The notes under the pieces: generated by a model
What the model was told of the DNA's origin: nothing
Seen by the model: the letters and a program-made list of their open reading frames with translations, nothing else
The model's database searches: none
NCBI GenBank assembly: GCA_964551995.1
Contig: CAZKFD010000032.1
Coordinates: 251,076-315,075 of the forward strand
Source of the DNA: DATKJS01 sp964551995
GTDB lineage: Bacteria; Acidobacteriota; Aminicenantia; Aminicenantales; Saccharicenantaceae
Reading direction: 5' to 3'
DNA length: 64,000 nt
Position numbers and translations under genes: made by a program
Shown here: positions 1 through 7,556 of the stretch, one piece after another
How positions within the stretch are numbered: the stretch's first letter is position 1
How the letters are laid out: each line of letters opens with the position of its first letter

Positions 1-314
1 GCCTTTTCCCTCAAGGCCTGGCTGATGAGAACGCGGCCCTTGGAGTCGAGCTCGTGCCGGGACCCATTCCGGTTGACCCGGAGCATGAATTTCCGGACAT
101 CGGGTCTCAAGTGGACGGCTCCCTCGGAGGCCATACCCGTCATCTCCAGCCAGACCGCCAAGGGATAGATTTGGACCGATTCGTCCGTCAAGGAAGTGAC
201 GAACAGGTCCCTGCCGTAGCCGGCCTCGATGGCCTCCCGGAATTTCTCGGGGATTTTGATGCGGCCGCTGGCGTCGAATCGAGCCGTATAATTGCCGATG
301 AGAACGTCCGACAT
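1..314 (-). CDS. mraZ: MraZ transcriptional regulator (partial, 3' end off the window)
   Basis: First 104 residues of a MraZ/AbrB-fold DNA-binding protein, the autoregulatory repressor that heads the division and cell-wall (dcw) cluster. Both signature half-repeats are visible: FDASGRIKIP near residues 13-22 and DSKGRVLISQALREK just before the window edge. MraZ is normally about 140-150 residues, so roughly 40 are missing to the left, where rsmH, fts and mur genes would be expected. The ATG at 314 lies directly downstream of a consensus promoter and three operator repeats. There is no good Shine-Dalgarno sequence before the ATG (CCTCC rather than GGAGG), so translation may initiate weakly. 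Confidence 0.93.
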   Translation of the reverse strand, partial: MSDVLIGNYTARFDASGRIKIPEKFREAIEAGYGRDLFVTSLTDESVQIYPLAVWLEMTGMASEGAVHLRPDVRKFMLRVNRNGSRHELDSKGRVLISQALREK

Positions 315-323
315 TGGAGGCTT

Positions 324-348
324 GTCCCGATTTGTCCCGTTTCGTCCC
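324..348 (-). promoter_or_regulatory. MraZ operator: three GGGAC repeats at 10-bp period
   Basis: On the minus strand GGGAC occurs three times with exactly 5-bp spacers (plus-strand GTCCC at 324-328, 334-338, 344-348). MraZ proteins are known to bind three or four short G-rich direct repeats one helical turn apart in their own promoter. The repeats lie between the -10 box and the mraZ start, so bound MraZ would block initiation, consistent with autorepression. Confidence 0.85.
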
Positions 349-349
349 A

Positions 350-378
350 AATATATGAGACGGGTGAGCAAAAGTCAA
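350..378 (-). promoter_or_regulatory. Sigma-70 promoter of mraZ
   Basis: -35 TTGACT (378-373) and -10 TATATT (355-350) are separated by 17 bp. The -10 abuts the first MraZ repeat. The A/T-rich tract at 379-410 may act as an UP element. Confidence 0.85.
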
Positions 379-512
379 GAAAAAAATCCCGAAAAAAGCA
401 GAAAAAACGGAGGCCCAAAATCGGGGGGCTTCAACAGGCGGCGGAGGCTAGCAATAGGGGTCTGCGGTGCGGGGCGGGAACGGCCGCGATTTCCGGGCGT
501 TCCGGGGGGCCT

Positions 513-815
513 TCAACTCGACTCTTCCGGGCCTCCCTCTTCATCGGGAGCGGGCCTGCTGGCCATCAGTTCCCGGGCCTCGTCCAGGTCTTTCTCCGGG
601 ACCATGATTTTGAACTCCGCCAGCCCGTCCACCGTGAAGGGGTAGACGAAGGGGACGATCCGGCCGCGGATCAGGCAGGAGATGCCGTGGCTCTCGAGGA
701 AGTTCTTGACGACCTCGGCCTCGCAGGGGCCCCAGACCCGGCAGAGCTCGGTCAGCTCTATATTCTTGTCCGGGTGCTCGCCGTTTTTCTTTTTTTCGCG
801 CTGGTCCTTGTCCAT
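513..815 (-). CDS. DUF2007-type putative signal-transducing protein
   Basis: A 100-residue protein with a charged N-terminus and one DUF2007 domain (about residues 20-85), recognisable from its CRVWGPCEAEVVKNFLESHG start and the FKIMVPEKDLDEARELM end. DUF2007 resembles a P-II-like/ACT-type ferredoxin fold; its role is not established. The ATG at 815 is preferred over an in-frame TTG at 821 because GGAGGG lies 8-9 bp upstream of the ATG. The 5' end overlaps the 3' end of the upstream Nudix gene by about 58 bp in another frame, so the two are probably co-transcribed and translationally linked. Confidence 0.8.
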   Translation of the reverse strand: MDKDQREKKKNGEHPDKNIELTELCRVWGPCEAEVVKNFLESHGISCLIRGRIVPFVYPFTVDGLAEFKIMVPEKDLDEARELMASRPAPDEEGGPEESS

Positions 816-1243
816 GGCCAATGCCCTCCCCTGACGGCGATATAATCGTCGAGGATCTTCCGGTGGTCGAAAGCCAGCGGGAGACGGGATCCCGCGGGGT
901 CGACGATGCGGACGCCGCGGGCGTCGTCTCCGGCCCGGGGCTTGCCCCGGGCGCGGGCGATGAACACTGTCGATATGGTGTGGGAGCGCGGGTCGCGGCC
1001 CGGGTCGGAATAAGTGTGGAGCTGACCGAGGAGCCTGACCTCGAGGGAAGTTTCCTCGCGGGCCTCCCGCACCGCGGCCTCCTCGAGTGATTCGCCGTAC
1101 TCGACGAATCCGCCGGGCAGCGCCCAGCCGGAAGGCGGGTTTCTGCGCCTGACGAGAACGATCCGCGCTCCCCGCCCCCGGGGGCCCGTTTCGATGATGA
1201 TATCGACGGTGGGCGCGGGGTTCCTGGGGTGCTTGGGAATCAT
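758..1243 (-). CDS. Nudix hydrolase
   Basis: A 161-residue Nudix pyrophosphohydrolase. The Nudix box is complete (GGFVEYGESLEEAAVREARE followed by ET and hydrophobic residues), giving the acidic residues that bind Mg2+. Substrate is not predictable; the length and lack of extra domains resemble ADP-ribose or oxidised-nucleotide hydrolases. The ATG at 1243 begins MIPKHPRN; the upstream in-frame extension is low-complexity and not family-like. The C-terminus, about 20 residues beyond FDHRKILDDYI, is Arg/Lys/Thr-rich and is encoded over the DUF2007 start, so it may be a late read-through extension rather than a functional domain. Confidence 0.88.
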   Translation of the reverse strand: MIPKHPRNPAPTVDIIIETGPRGRGARIVLVRRRNPPSGWALPGGFVEYGESLEEAAVREAREETSLEVRLLGQLHTYSDPGRDPRSHTISTVFIARARGKPRAGDDARGVRIVDPAGSRLPLAFDHRKILDDYIAVRGGHWPWTRTSAKKRKTASTRTRI

Positions 1244-1402
1244 GCGGCTTCCGGGCGGATGAAGCCAGTATATGGCCCCGCTTGGCGGATTGTCAATCGG
1301 CTCCGGGAGGGGCGTGGAAGGACACGTGTCCCCGAAACAAGGCAACCTTGCCGGAGCAACCGCTCCGGCCCGCCTGTACCTGGTTGGCATGAATTGTGCT
1401 AT

Positions 1403-1408
1403 TATAAT
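1403..1408 (+). promoter_or_regulatory. Candidate -10 box for the FecR/DUF6600 gene
   Basis: Perfect TATAAT in an A/T-rich stretch 44 bp upstream of the ATG at 1452. No good -35 is found at 17 bp (CTGGTT); TTGGCA at 1384-1389 is only 13 bp away. The assignment rests on the -10 alone. Confidence 0.45.
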
Positions 1409-1451
1409 AATTAGTGAAGGGGAAAGGTTTGGTATTGATAGGAGAAAGCCA

Positions 1452-3401
1452 ATGACACGAAAAAGTTTGGGCGTGATTTTGGGATGCCTCCTGCTCTTGG
1501 GGCTTCCCGGGCTGGTTGGCGCCTCCGATCACTACAAGGTTCTCGGCGGTCCCGAGCATTTCTATTACGGGCACATTAGCTATACGGAAGCCAAGCCGGA
1601 GGGGAACAATCCGGTCGTCCTGCGGGACGGGAGGGCCGCTCCCGAGGTCGCGGTGGTCAACCTTCCTTTGGGTCCCGGAGACGCCATCTGGACGACGGCC
1701 GACCGCCGTTGCGAAATCCAGTTCGACTCGGGCACGATCATCCGGCTGGACTTCGACACGGAGCTGAAGATCGGCACGATCCTCGCGCAGACCCTGAGCT
1801 CCTCGTCGAGGCTCTCGAGCCTCGAGCTCAACCGGGGCCGGATCTACGTTATGTACAAAGAATACAATTCGAGCGAAATGTTCCAAGTCCTGACGCCGTC
1901 CTCAGCCGTCAAGTTGAACCATCAAACGGTCGCGACTGTCTCCCTCGCCTCTGACGGCGCGACGAACGTCCAGGTGAAAGCGGGCAAGGCCAACCTGATG
2001 TTCGGCACCGCTGCGAAGACCCTCAAGACGGAATCGGCACGGAAGATGGAACAGGTGACCATCCGCGGCGCCCAAGTCCAACGCGCGTCTTATGACGCAA
2101 ACTCGGACTTCGAGCAATGGAACGATCGCATCAACGCCGAGTTCGAGGAGCTCCACGAGGGAGAAAGCGCGCTGCCGAAGCCCGTTCAAAATCTCCCGGG
2201 AGCCGTCTTTTATTTCGCCCAGAAATATGGGAGTATCTACGGCGAATGGCTCTGGGACGACATGTACGGTTATGTCTGGCGCCCGTACCGCGACCGGCAG
2301 GATTCTTCCGGCTGGAGTCCGTTCTACATGGGCAGCTGGACATATGTCGGAGACCGGCTGTTCTGGGTGCCGGGAGAGACCTGGGGCTGGGTTCCGTACC
2401 ATCTCGGCATCTGGCAGTGGGACAAGAAGCTCGGCTGGGTTTGGCTCCCCGGATCCTTCTTCGCGCCGGCATGGGTGGATTGGGAATTTTTCTTTGGCTA
2501 CGCCGGCTGGCGGCCCTGGAGCGCGTTTGATTGGCTAGAGGGCTTCGCCACGGACTTTTTCTACGGGGGCGGCGGATGGATGTACGGTCTGCCGGGAATC
2601 AACGGAATGCTCCCAGGCGCCGGCGGCGGGACGGGAGCGACAGTGACGACCATCAGCATCTCGCAGCTGAAGTCCTCCGACGCCTCGGCCTTATCCGTGC
2701 CCAAGGAACTCAAGGGCGTCGTTCAACGCCTGCTCAAGGCCTATAAGAGCGGGGACCCGCGCGTCCTCGAATCGATGAAGCAGGTCCCGGCCGAGACGGT
2801 CTTCGTTTCCCGGGCCGACCTGGACAAGCCGGCCGTCTCCAGCCGTGCTATTCCGTGGGGGGCCATCCCTAAAGCGGGGCTTGTGCCGCCTGCCTCGGGG
2901 CATACGGCCGCGCTGCCGCAGCCCTCGTCCCCCGGCCGTGAGGCGGCGGCCTCCTACCTCCGGGACGAGCTCACCCAGCCGCCCGCCGGGCGGGCCCGGG
3001 GGACGGCGGGGCCGGGGATCGCCTCGGTCGGCGCCGCGCCGACCGCCGCCGCGCCGACCACGGGGACAACCGCTCGTCGCCCGGGGTACCTGGACTGGAA
3101 CCCGGACGTCGAACTGGCGCGTGAGTTGGGCGTGCGGATCGAATATTCGAGCCTCAGGAACGAAATCCGGTGTCCCGAACTCCGGTTGTCCTCCCGCGAT
3201 CGCGAACAGGGCGGCGCGTTCGCTCCCCGGATGACGTTCCGGGGAATTTCCATGGGGCCCGCGGGAACCGTGGGGCCGTCCGGCTCGTACATCCCCGGCA
3301 GCGCCGTCGTTCCGTCCTCGCCCACCAGCAGCCCGACTTCGGGAAGCGCGCAGTCGGGCGGCAACTCCTCTTCGGGGACGAGCGGCAAGATTAAAAACTG
3401 A
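1452..3401 (+). CDS. Exported FecR-domain protein with Trp-rich DUF6600 repeats
   Basis: A 649-residue protein beginning with a Sec signal peptide (residues 1-24). A FecR-like beta domain (about 70-190) follows, with the typical description of a stored numeric property (RCEIQFDSGTIIRLDFDTEL). Residues about 254-363 form a tryptophan/glycine/tyrosine-rich DUF6600 region with repeated W-x-W-VP and YxxGxW units (for example GWVPYHLGIWQWDKKLGWVW). The last about 230 residues are Ala/Pro/Gly/Ser-rich and probably disordered. The ATG at 1452 has AGGAGA 6-7 bp upstream. FecR here is not next to a sigma factor or TonB receptor, so iron signalling is not implied; a cell-surface or periplasmic matrix role is more likely, but unproven. 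Confidence 0.85.
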   Translation: MTRKSLGVILGCLLLLGLPGLVGASDHYKVLGGPEHFYYGHISYTEAKPEGNNPVVLRDGRAAPEVAVVNLPLGPGDAIWTTADRRCEIQFDSGTIIRLDFDTELKIGTILAQTLSSSSRLSSLELNRGRIYVMYKEYNSSEMFQVLTPSSAVKLNHQTVATVSLASDGATNVQVKAGKANLMFGTAAKTLKTESARKMEQVTIRGAQVQRASYDANSDFEQWNDRINAEFEELHEGESALPKPVQNLPGAVFYFAQKYGSIYGEWLWDDMYGYVWRPYRDRQDSSGWSPFYMGSWTYVGDRLFWVPGETWGWVPYHLGIWQWDKKLGWVWLPGSFFAPAWVDWEFFFGYAGWRPWSAFDWLEGFATDFFYGGGGWMYGLPGINGMLPGAGGGTGATVTTISISQLKSSDASALSVPKELKGVVQRLLKAYKSGDPRVLESMKQVPAETVFVSRADLDKPAVSSRAIPWGAIPKAGLVPPASGHTAALPQPSSPGREAAASYLRDELTQPPAGRARGTAGPGIASVGAAPTAAAPTTGTTARRPGYLDWNPDVELARELGVRIEYSSLRNEIRCPELRLSSRDREQGGAFAPRMTFRGISMGPAGTVGPSGSYIPGSAVVPSSPTSSPTSGSAQSGGNSSSGTSGKIKN

Positions 3402-4731
3402 CGTCGACGACGGCGGTCCCGAGGGTCCGGGGCAGGTCGAGCGCCGCCCGGAGCCTGCCGATTTCTTCCCTGTACGCGTCGAGGAATTCCTTACGGAGCG
3501 GCTCAGCCGGCTTGAACCTCTGGCCCAGCGGGTTGATCGGCGTGCCGTTATAGTAGATCCGATAGTCGAGATGCGGCCCGGTCGACTCGCCGGACGAACC
3601 CACGTAGCCGACGACCTGGCCGCTACGGACCTGGGCGCCCGCGCGGATCCCCGGGCCGAAGCCCCCCAGGTGGAGATACAGCGTTTCGTAGTGGTTCTTG
3701 TGCTGGAGGCGGACCATCTGCCCCGCCTCGCCGTTCGGGCCGGCGAAGGTCACCTTCCCGTCGGCCGTCGCTTGGACTTCGGTGCCGATCGGCGCTGCGT
3801 AGTCTATGCCGAAATGCGGCCGCCAGACCTTGAGGATCGGATGAAAGCGGCTGTAGCTGAAGCGTGAAGTAATCCTCGGGGTGAACTTGAAGGGGGAGCG
3901 CAGGAACTCCCTCCGCTTGGAGTCGCCGTTCTCGTCGAAATAGTCCGAGACCCCGGTGTCGGGATAGGTGAAGCGGAAGGCCTGATGGACGGTTCCCTCG
4001 TTGACGTACTCGGCCGCCAGGATGTTGCGGTAGCCGGCGAAGCGGCCGTCGAGGTGTTTCTTCTCGAAGAGGATCTTGAAGGTGTCGCCCTTGCGGACAT
4101 CGCTGACGAAGTCGACGTCCCAGCCGAAACACTCCTCGACGAGGTCCAGCGCGAGGAGGCTCTCCTCGCCGGCTTTGTCAACGGCCGCGATGAGATTGGT
4201 CTCGACCGTTCCCCAGATCAGGGCCCTCCGGACCTCGAACGGATAGGCGCGGATCTCCGCCTCGATCTTCCCGGCCCGGTTCCGGACGAGGAGATAACGG
4301 ACGTCGTCGATATCGTACTCGAGGCTCGTCCAGCGGCCGTCCGGCGTCTTGGCTAGCCGTATCTCGCGGCTGGCCCGGATTCTGCCGAGGTCGTAGACAG
4401 GCTTAACCGATTCCTTCAGGCGGTGGATCTCCTTGTTGTCGAAGCCCTGCTCCTTAAGCAGCGCGGCCAGATTGGAGCCCCGGGGAATAGTGATCTTTTC
4501 TTCGCTCTCGGGCGGTGAGGCCGGCGGCGGGGCCGGCACGGTTTCCGCGGCGGCGACGGGCGCGGCCCCCGGTGGGGGCGCCGTCGCCCGCGGCTCGAAG
4601 ATGAAACGCCAGGCGAGGAAGGCCGCGAGGAGGGCGGCCGCCGCGATCCCGGCGATGACGCCGGCTCTGATGATTTTCGCGCGCCTCGTGCGGAAGTGCC
4701 GCCCCGCGAAGCCGGGGATCATGCTTTCCAT
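3391..4731 (-). CDS. M23-family murein endopeptidase (MepM/Csd3-like)
   Basis: A 446-residue protein with one N-terminal membrane segment (about 20-42), a Pro/Ala-rich linker, an OapA/Csd3-like substrate-mimicking domain (about 75-150), a second beta domain (to about 275) and a C-terminal LytM/M23 domain. Metal and catalytic residues visible are H306 and D310 in HFGID, H354 in YLHL and H387 in GPHLDYRI. The canonical last HxH is HxD here: D389 replaces the third zinc-ligand histidine. It would cleave peptidoglycan cross-links in the periplasm, if active. It follows pssA by 65 bp and may share its transcript; its 3' end overlaps the convergent FecR gene by 11 bp. Confidence 0.9.
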   Translation of the reverse strand: MESMIPGFAGRHFRTRRAKIIRAGVIAGIAAAALLAAFLAWRFIFEPRATAPPPGAAPVAAAETVPAPPPASPPESEEKITIPRGSNLAALLKEQGFDNKEIHRLKESVKPVYDLGRIRASREIRLAKTPDGRWTSLEYDIDDVRYLLVRNRAGKIEAEIRAYPFEVRRALIWGTVETNLIAAVDKAGEESLLALDLVEECFGWDVDFVSDVRKGDTFKILFEKKHLDGRFAGYRNILAAEYVNEGTVHQAFRFTYPDTGVSDYFDENGDSKRREFLRSPFKFTPRITSRFSYSRFHPILKVWRPHFGIDYAAPIGTEVQATADGKVTFAGPNGEAGQMVRLQHKNHYETLYLHLGGFGPGIRAGAQVRSGQVVGYVGSSGESTGPHLDYRIYYNGTPINPLGQRFKPAEPLRKEFLDAYREEIGRLRAALDLPRTLGTAVVDVSF

Positions 4732-4796
4732 CGGCGCGGGGTCCCCTCAGGACGTCGACCGGAGTCCCTGCCCGGCGGGCATCCGGTCACGGCCCG

Positions 4797-5555
4797 TCAC
4801 GACGGGATTTCCTTGCTCACGGGCTTTTTCTTCAACCCCTTCCGGACGGCGGCCGCGACGGCGCTCACGGGTCCGGACAGAACGTTCAAGCCGGTGAAGA
4901 GGAGGAGGAAGATCCGCGGATAAAAAATGAACCCGGCCACTGTCACCGTCAAGAGGAGGGCTGTCAGGATGTCGATCCTGTGGCTCGTCCGGACTTTCAT
5001 GTAATTGCGGTAGGGGAAGGTGCTGACCATGCAGAGGGCGATGAGCACGGTGACGAGCGCCAGAAGGAAGGCCAGCTCCCGCGATCCCAGGGGCGTCGGG
5101 TGGAAGACGACGAGCGAGCTCATGAAGATGGCCGCCGAGGGCACGGTCAGACCCTCGTAGTGTTTCCGGTCGGGCTGGACGCGCGTCCGGACGTTGTACC
5201 TGGCCAGCCGGAGAACGCCCGCCGTCAGGAATAGGAAGCAAAAGAAGATGGCGGGCGAGCCGGCCAGCTCCATCCCCCAAAAATAGAGGAGGACGGAGGT
5301 CGCGAGGCCGAACGAGACGGAGTCGGCGAGGGAATCGAGCTCGATCCCGAAGTCCGACGGCGTTTTCATGGCCCGGGCCACGAGCCCGTCCATGCCGTCC
5401 ATAATGGCCGCCACGATGATCCAGAGCGCGGCCATCCTGTATCGCCCGTGAAAGGTCCGGAGGACGCTCATGAAGCCGGCGAACAGGTTGGCCAGCGTAA
5501 GAAGGCTCGGCACGAGGAAAATGCCCTTTTGCAGCCGGATCGGCTTGCCGCTCAT
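4797..5555 (-). CDS. pssA: CDP-diacylglycerol-serine O-phosphatidyltransferase
   Basis: A 252-residue integral membrane enzyme that makes phosphatidylserine from CDP-diacylglycerol and serine. The complete CDP-alcohol phosphatidyltransferase motif is present: D53, D56, G57, A60, R61, G70, D74, D78. Several hydrophobic helices follow. The start codon overlaps the psd stop codon (ATGA), so translation is coupled and the product feeds directly to Psd for phosphatidylethanolamine synthesis. The length is typical of the type II enzyme of Bacillus and many phyla. Confidence 0.93.
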   Translation of the reverse strand: MSGKPIRLQKGIFLVPSLLTLANLFAGFMSVLRTFHGRYRMAALWIIVAAIMDGMDGLVARAMKTPSDFGIELDSLADSVSFGLATSVLLYFWGMELAGSPAIFFCFLFLTAGVLRLARYNVRTRVQPDRKHYEGLTVPSAAIFMSSLVVFHPTPLGSRELAFLLALVTVLIALCMVSTFPYRNYMKVRTSHRIDILTALLLTVTVAGFIFYPRIFLLLFTGLNVLSGPVSAVAAAVRKGLKKKPVSKEIPS

Positions 5556-6181
5556 GGCTGGACCTCCGCGATGACGGACTCGCCGGCCCTCACCTTGGCG
5601 TTCGGACCGGTTTTTATGACGGCGGCCCGGGGGAGGGTGATCTCCACCCGCGAGCCGAAATACATGAGGCCGATCTTCTGCCCCCGGGCAAGGGCCTGCC
5701 CCGTCCTGATGAAAGACTTGATCCGTCGAGCGGCGACGCCGACGCTCTCTTTCATGACCAGCGACAGCCGCTCCCCCCTCAGGACGAGCGTGTTGGACTC
5801 GTTGAGCTCGCCGGCCTCGGGCCTGTTCGCCCGAAGGAACTTCCCCGGCCGGTATTCCATCTTGGCCACGGTCGCGGCGAGAGGCGAGCGGACGAGGTGG
5901 ACGTCGAGAAGGGACAGGAAGATTGTGATCTTCCTAACCGGCCCTTCGAGCTCGGGGTGAGAGGGGAGGTCCTCGACGCCCAGGACCTTGCCGTCGGCCG
6001 GGGAGACGAGGAGGTGCTCGCCCTCGGGCGGCGTCCGGCGGGGGTCTCGGAAGAAGAACGCGGAGGCCGCGGCGAGCAGGAAGAACAGGACGGCCGGAGA
6101 CCACCAGTGCAGCGCCAGAAACCCGAACATACAACCGAGCCAGCCCAGGATGAGAGCGAGACCGTCTTTGGCGATTCTCAT
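5552..6181 (-). CDS. psd: Phosphatidylserine decarboxylase, short (archaeal-type) form
   Basis: A 209-residue proenzyme that decarboxylates phosphatidylserine to phosphatidylethanolamine. Two N-terminal membrane segments (about 8-50) precede the catalytic domain. The autocleavage site is FGSR: cleavage between G176 and S177 would generate the pyruvoyl group. This GS form replaces the LGST motif of the long proteobacterial enzyme and is usual for the short family. First gene of a psd-pssA unit, perhaps continuing into the M23 peptidase. Confidence 0.93.
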   Translation of the reverse strand: MRIAKDGLALILGWLGCMFGFLALHWWSPAVLFFLLAAASAFFFRDPRRTPPEGEHLLVSPADGKVLGVEDLPSHPELEGPVRKITIFLSLLDVHLVRSPLAATVAKMEYRPGKFLRANRPEAGELNESNTLVLRGERLSLVMKESVGVAARRIKSFIRTGQALARGQKIGLMYFGSRVEITLPRAAVIKTGPNAKVRAGESVIAEVQP

Positions 6182-6254
6182 GGCCGTGCCGTCTTTTTAA
6201 AAATATCCACCGGAAATGATAGACCCATCGGCCGGAAAAGTAAATGCGGGGCCC

Positions 6255-6455
6255 CTATTTCCCCGAGCGGAGGCTCCGGCGGCGGGCGATCTCCCTGAGA
6301 ACGGCCTTATAGAGCACGAAATAATAATAGGCGGCGAGAAGAACGAGGATCAGGGCGGCCCGGTACACGCTCCCCCGGACGAGGGAATAGACCGCGTACC
6401 CCAGGATGGCCAGCAGGCCGCCCAGGTGGATGAAGGAGAAGATCCAATCGAACAT
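6255..6455 (-). CDS. Small two-helix membrane protein, unknown function
   Basis: A 66-residue protein with two predicted membrane helices (about 8-26 and 32-50) and a basic tail (EIARRRSLRSGK). It lies 45 bp downstream of the cyclophilin gene on the same strand and is probably its operon partner. I do not recognise a family. Confidence 0.6.
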   Translation of the reverse strand: MFDWIFSFIHLGGLLAILGYAVYSLVRGSVYRAALILVLLAAYYYFVLYKAVLREIARRRSLRSGK

Positions 6456-6500
6456 GGGCCCGCACCCTATTCCCGGCGGAACGAGGGCCCTTGGCCGGCC

Positions 6501-7085
6501 TTATTTCCCGCCGAGGACCTGAACGGAGAGGATGGTGACCGGCTCCAGGGGGACATCGCCCATGCCGTGCCTTGTCCCGGTCCTGACCTTGGCGATCGCG
6601 TCCACGACGTCCATGCCCGAGACGACCTTGCCGAAGACGCAATAGCCGAAGCCGTCGGGGGTATCGTCCTTGTGGTTGAGATTGGGATTGTCCACGAGGT
6701 TGATGAAGAACTGGCAAGTCGCGCTGTCCACATCGGACGTACGGGCCATGGCGATTGTGCCGCGAAGGTTCTCGAGGCCGTTGGCCGCCTCGTTCTTAAT
6801 CGGCGTCCGGGAGGTTTTCTCGTGGAGCTCCGCCGTCAGCCCTCCGCCCTGGATCATGAAGTTCGGGATGACGCGGTGGAAGATCGTCCCGTCGTAATAC
6901 TTTTCCCTGACGTAGGACAGAAAATTCTTGACCGTGACCGGCGCCTTGGCCGGGTAGAGCTCGATCGTGATGTCGCCCTTGCTCGTCGTCATGAGGACCT
7001 TCGTCGTCGCCGGCGTCTGGGCGACGGCCAGGCCGGCCAGCAATAAGCCCGCCGCGAACAGGGCCGAAAGGATTTGTCTGGTCAT
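6501..7085 (-). CDS. Exported peptidyl-prolyl cis-trans isomerase, cyclophilin type
   Basis: A 194-residue PPIase with a signal peptide (residues 1-22) followed by one cyclophilin domain. Diagnostic segments are FHRVIPNFMIQGG (catalytic Arg and the Phe/Gln of the active site) and SATCQFFINL. It would assist folding of exported proteins in the periplasm, like PpiA. An AGGAGG-type ribosome site lies upstream of the ATG at 7085. Overlapping small ORFs on both strands are shadows. Confidence 0.93.
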   Translation of the reverse strand: MTRQILSALFAAGLLLAGLAVAQTPATTKVLMTTSKGDITIELYPAKAPVTVKNFLSYVREKYYDGTIFHRVIPNFMIQGGGLTAELHEKTSRTPIKNEAANGLENLRGTIAMARTSDVDSATCQFFINLVDNPNLNHKDDTPDGFGYCVFGKVVSGMDVVDAIAKVRTGTRHGMGDVPLEPVTILSVQVLGGK

Positions 7086-7494
7086 CGGGACCTCCTTTGG
7101 ATTTCAGAGTCTGGAAAAAGCACGATAGCAGAATCGCCCGGCCAAATCAACCGCCCACCCGGCATACCCAGACACGGCATTCTCTTCTGGGGTCTCAGGA
7201 CCACCCTTATCCCCCGCGCTGTCGCTCCCTGCGCATCGCACCTCAGTCCTTGGGTCATGCCTCGCCCGCTTTCGGTGGCGCTTCCGCCCGCCCTCGCTTG
7301 GCTTCGCCATGACGTTTGGCGGCGTTGTTGCTCTTGTTGGCGCCAGAGCGCCCAGCTCCGCTGGGGGTGGGCGGGGACTGGCACCGTGCCACTCATCCGC
7401 TCTTCCTCATGCGTCGGGAAGGGAATAACCGCTTAATCACGTTCTGACCGCTCCCCTGGGCCTTCTCATGAGCGGTGAGGCCACGGTTTGGCGC
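7086..7494. other. Intergenic region without a recognisable gene
   Basis: About 410 bp between the divergent cyclophilin and M28 genes. Several ORFs of 68-120 codons exist in both directions, but they are Arg/Pro/Ser-rich, lack ribosome sites and match no family I know. GC-rich clusters around 7270-7390 contain short imperfect inverted repeats. No RNA gene was recognised. Confidence 0.6.
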
Positions 7495-7524
7495 TTGCCT
7501 TTCGCGGCGGCGATTCATTAAGAT
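7495..7524 (+). promoter_or_regulatory. Candidate promoter of the M28 peptidase
   Basis: -35 TTGCCT (7495-7500) and -10 TAAGAT (7519-7524) with an 18-bp spacer, 33 bp upstream of the ATG. A strong GGAGGAGG ribosome site lies between. Confidence 0.5.
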
Positions 7525-7556
7525 AGGCCCTGCGATAATTTCCGGAGGAGGGCGAT

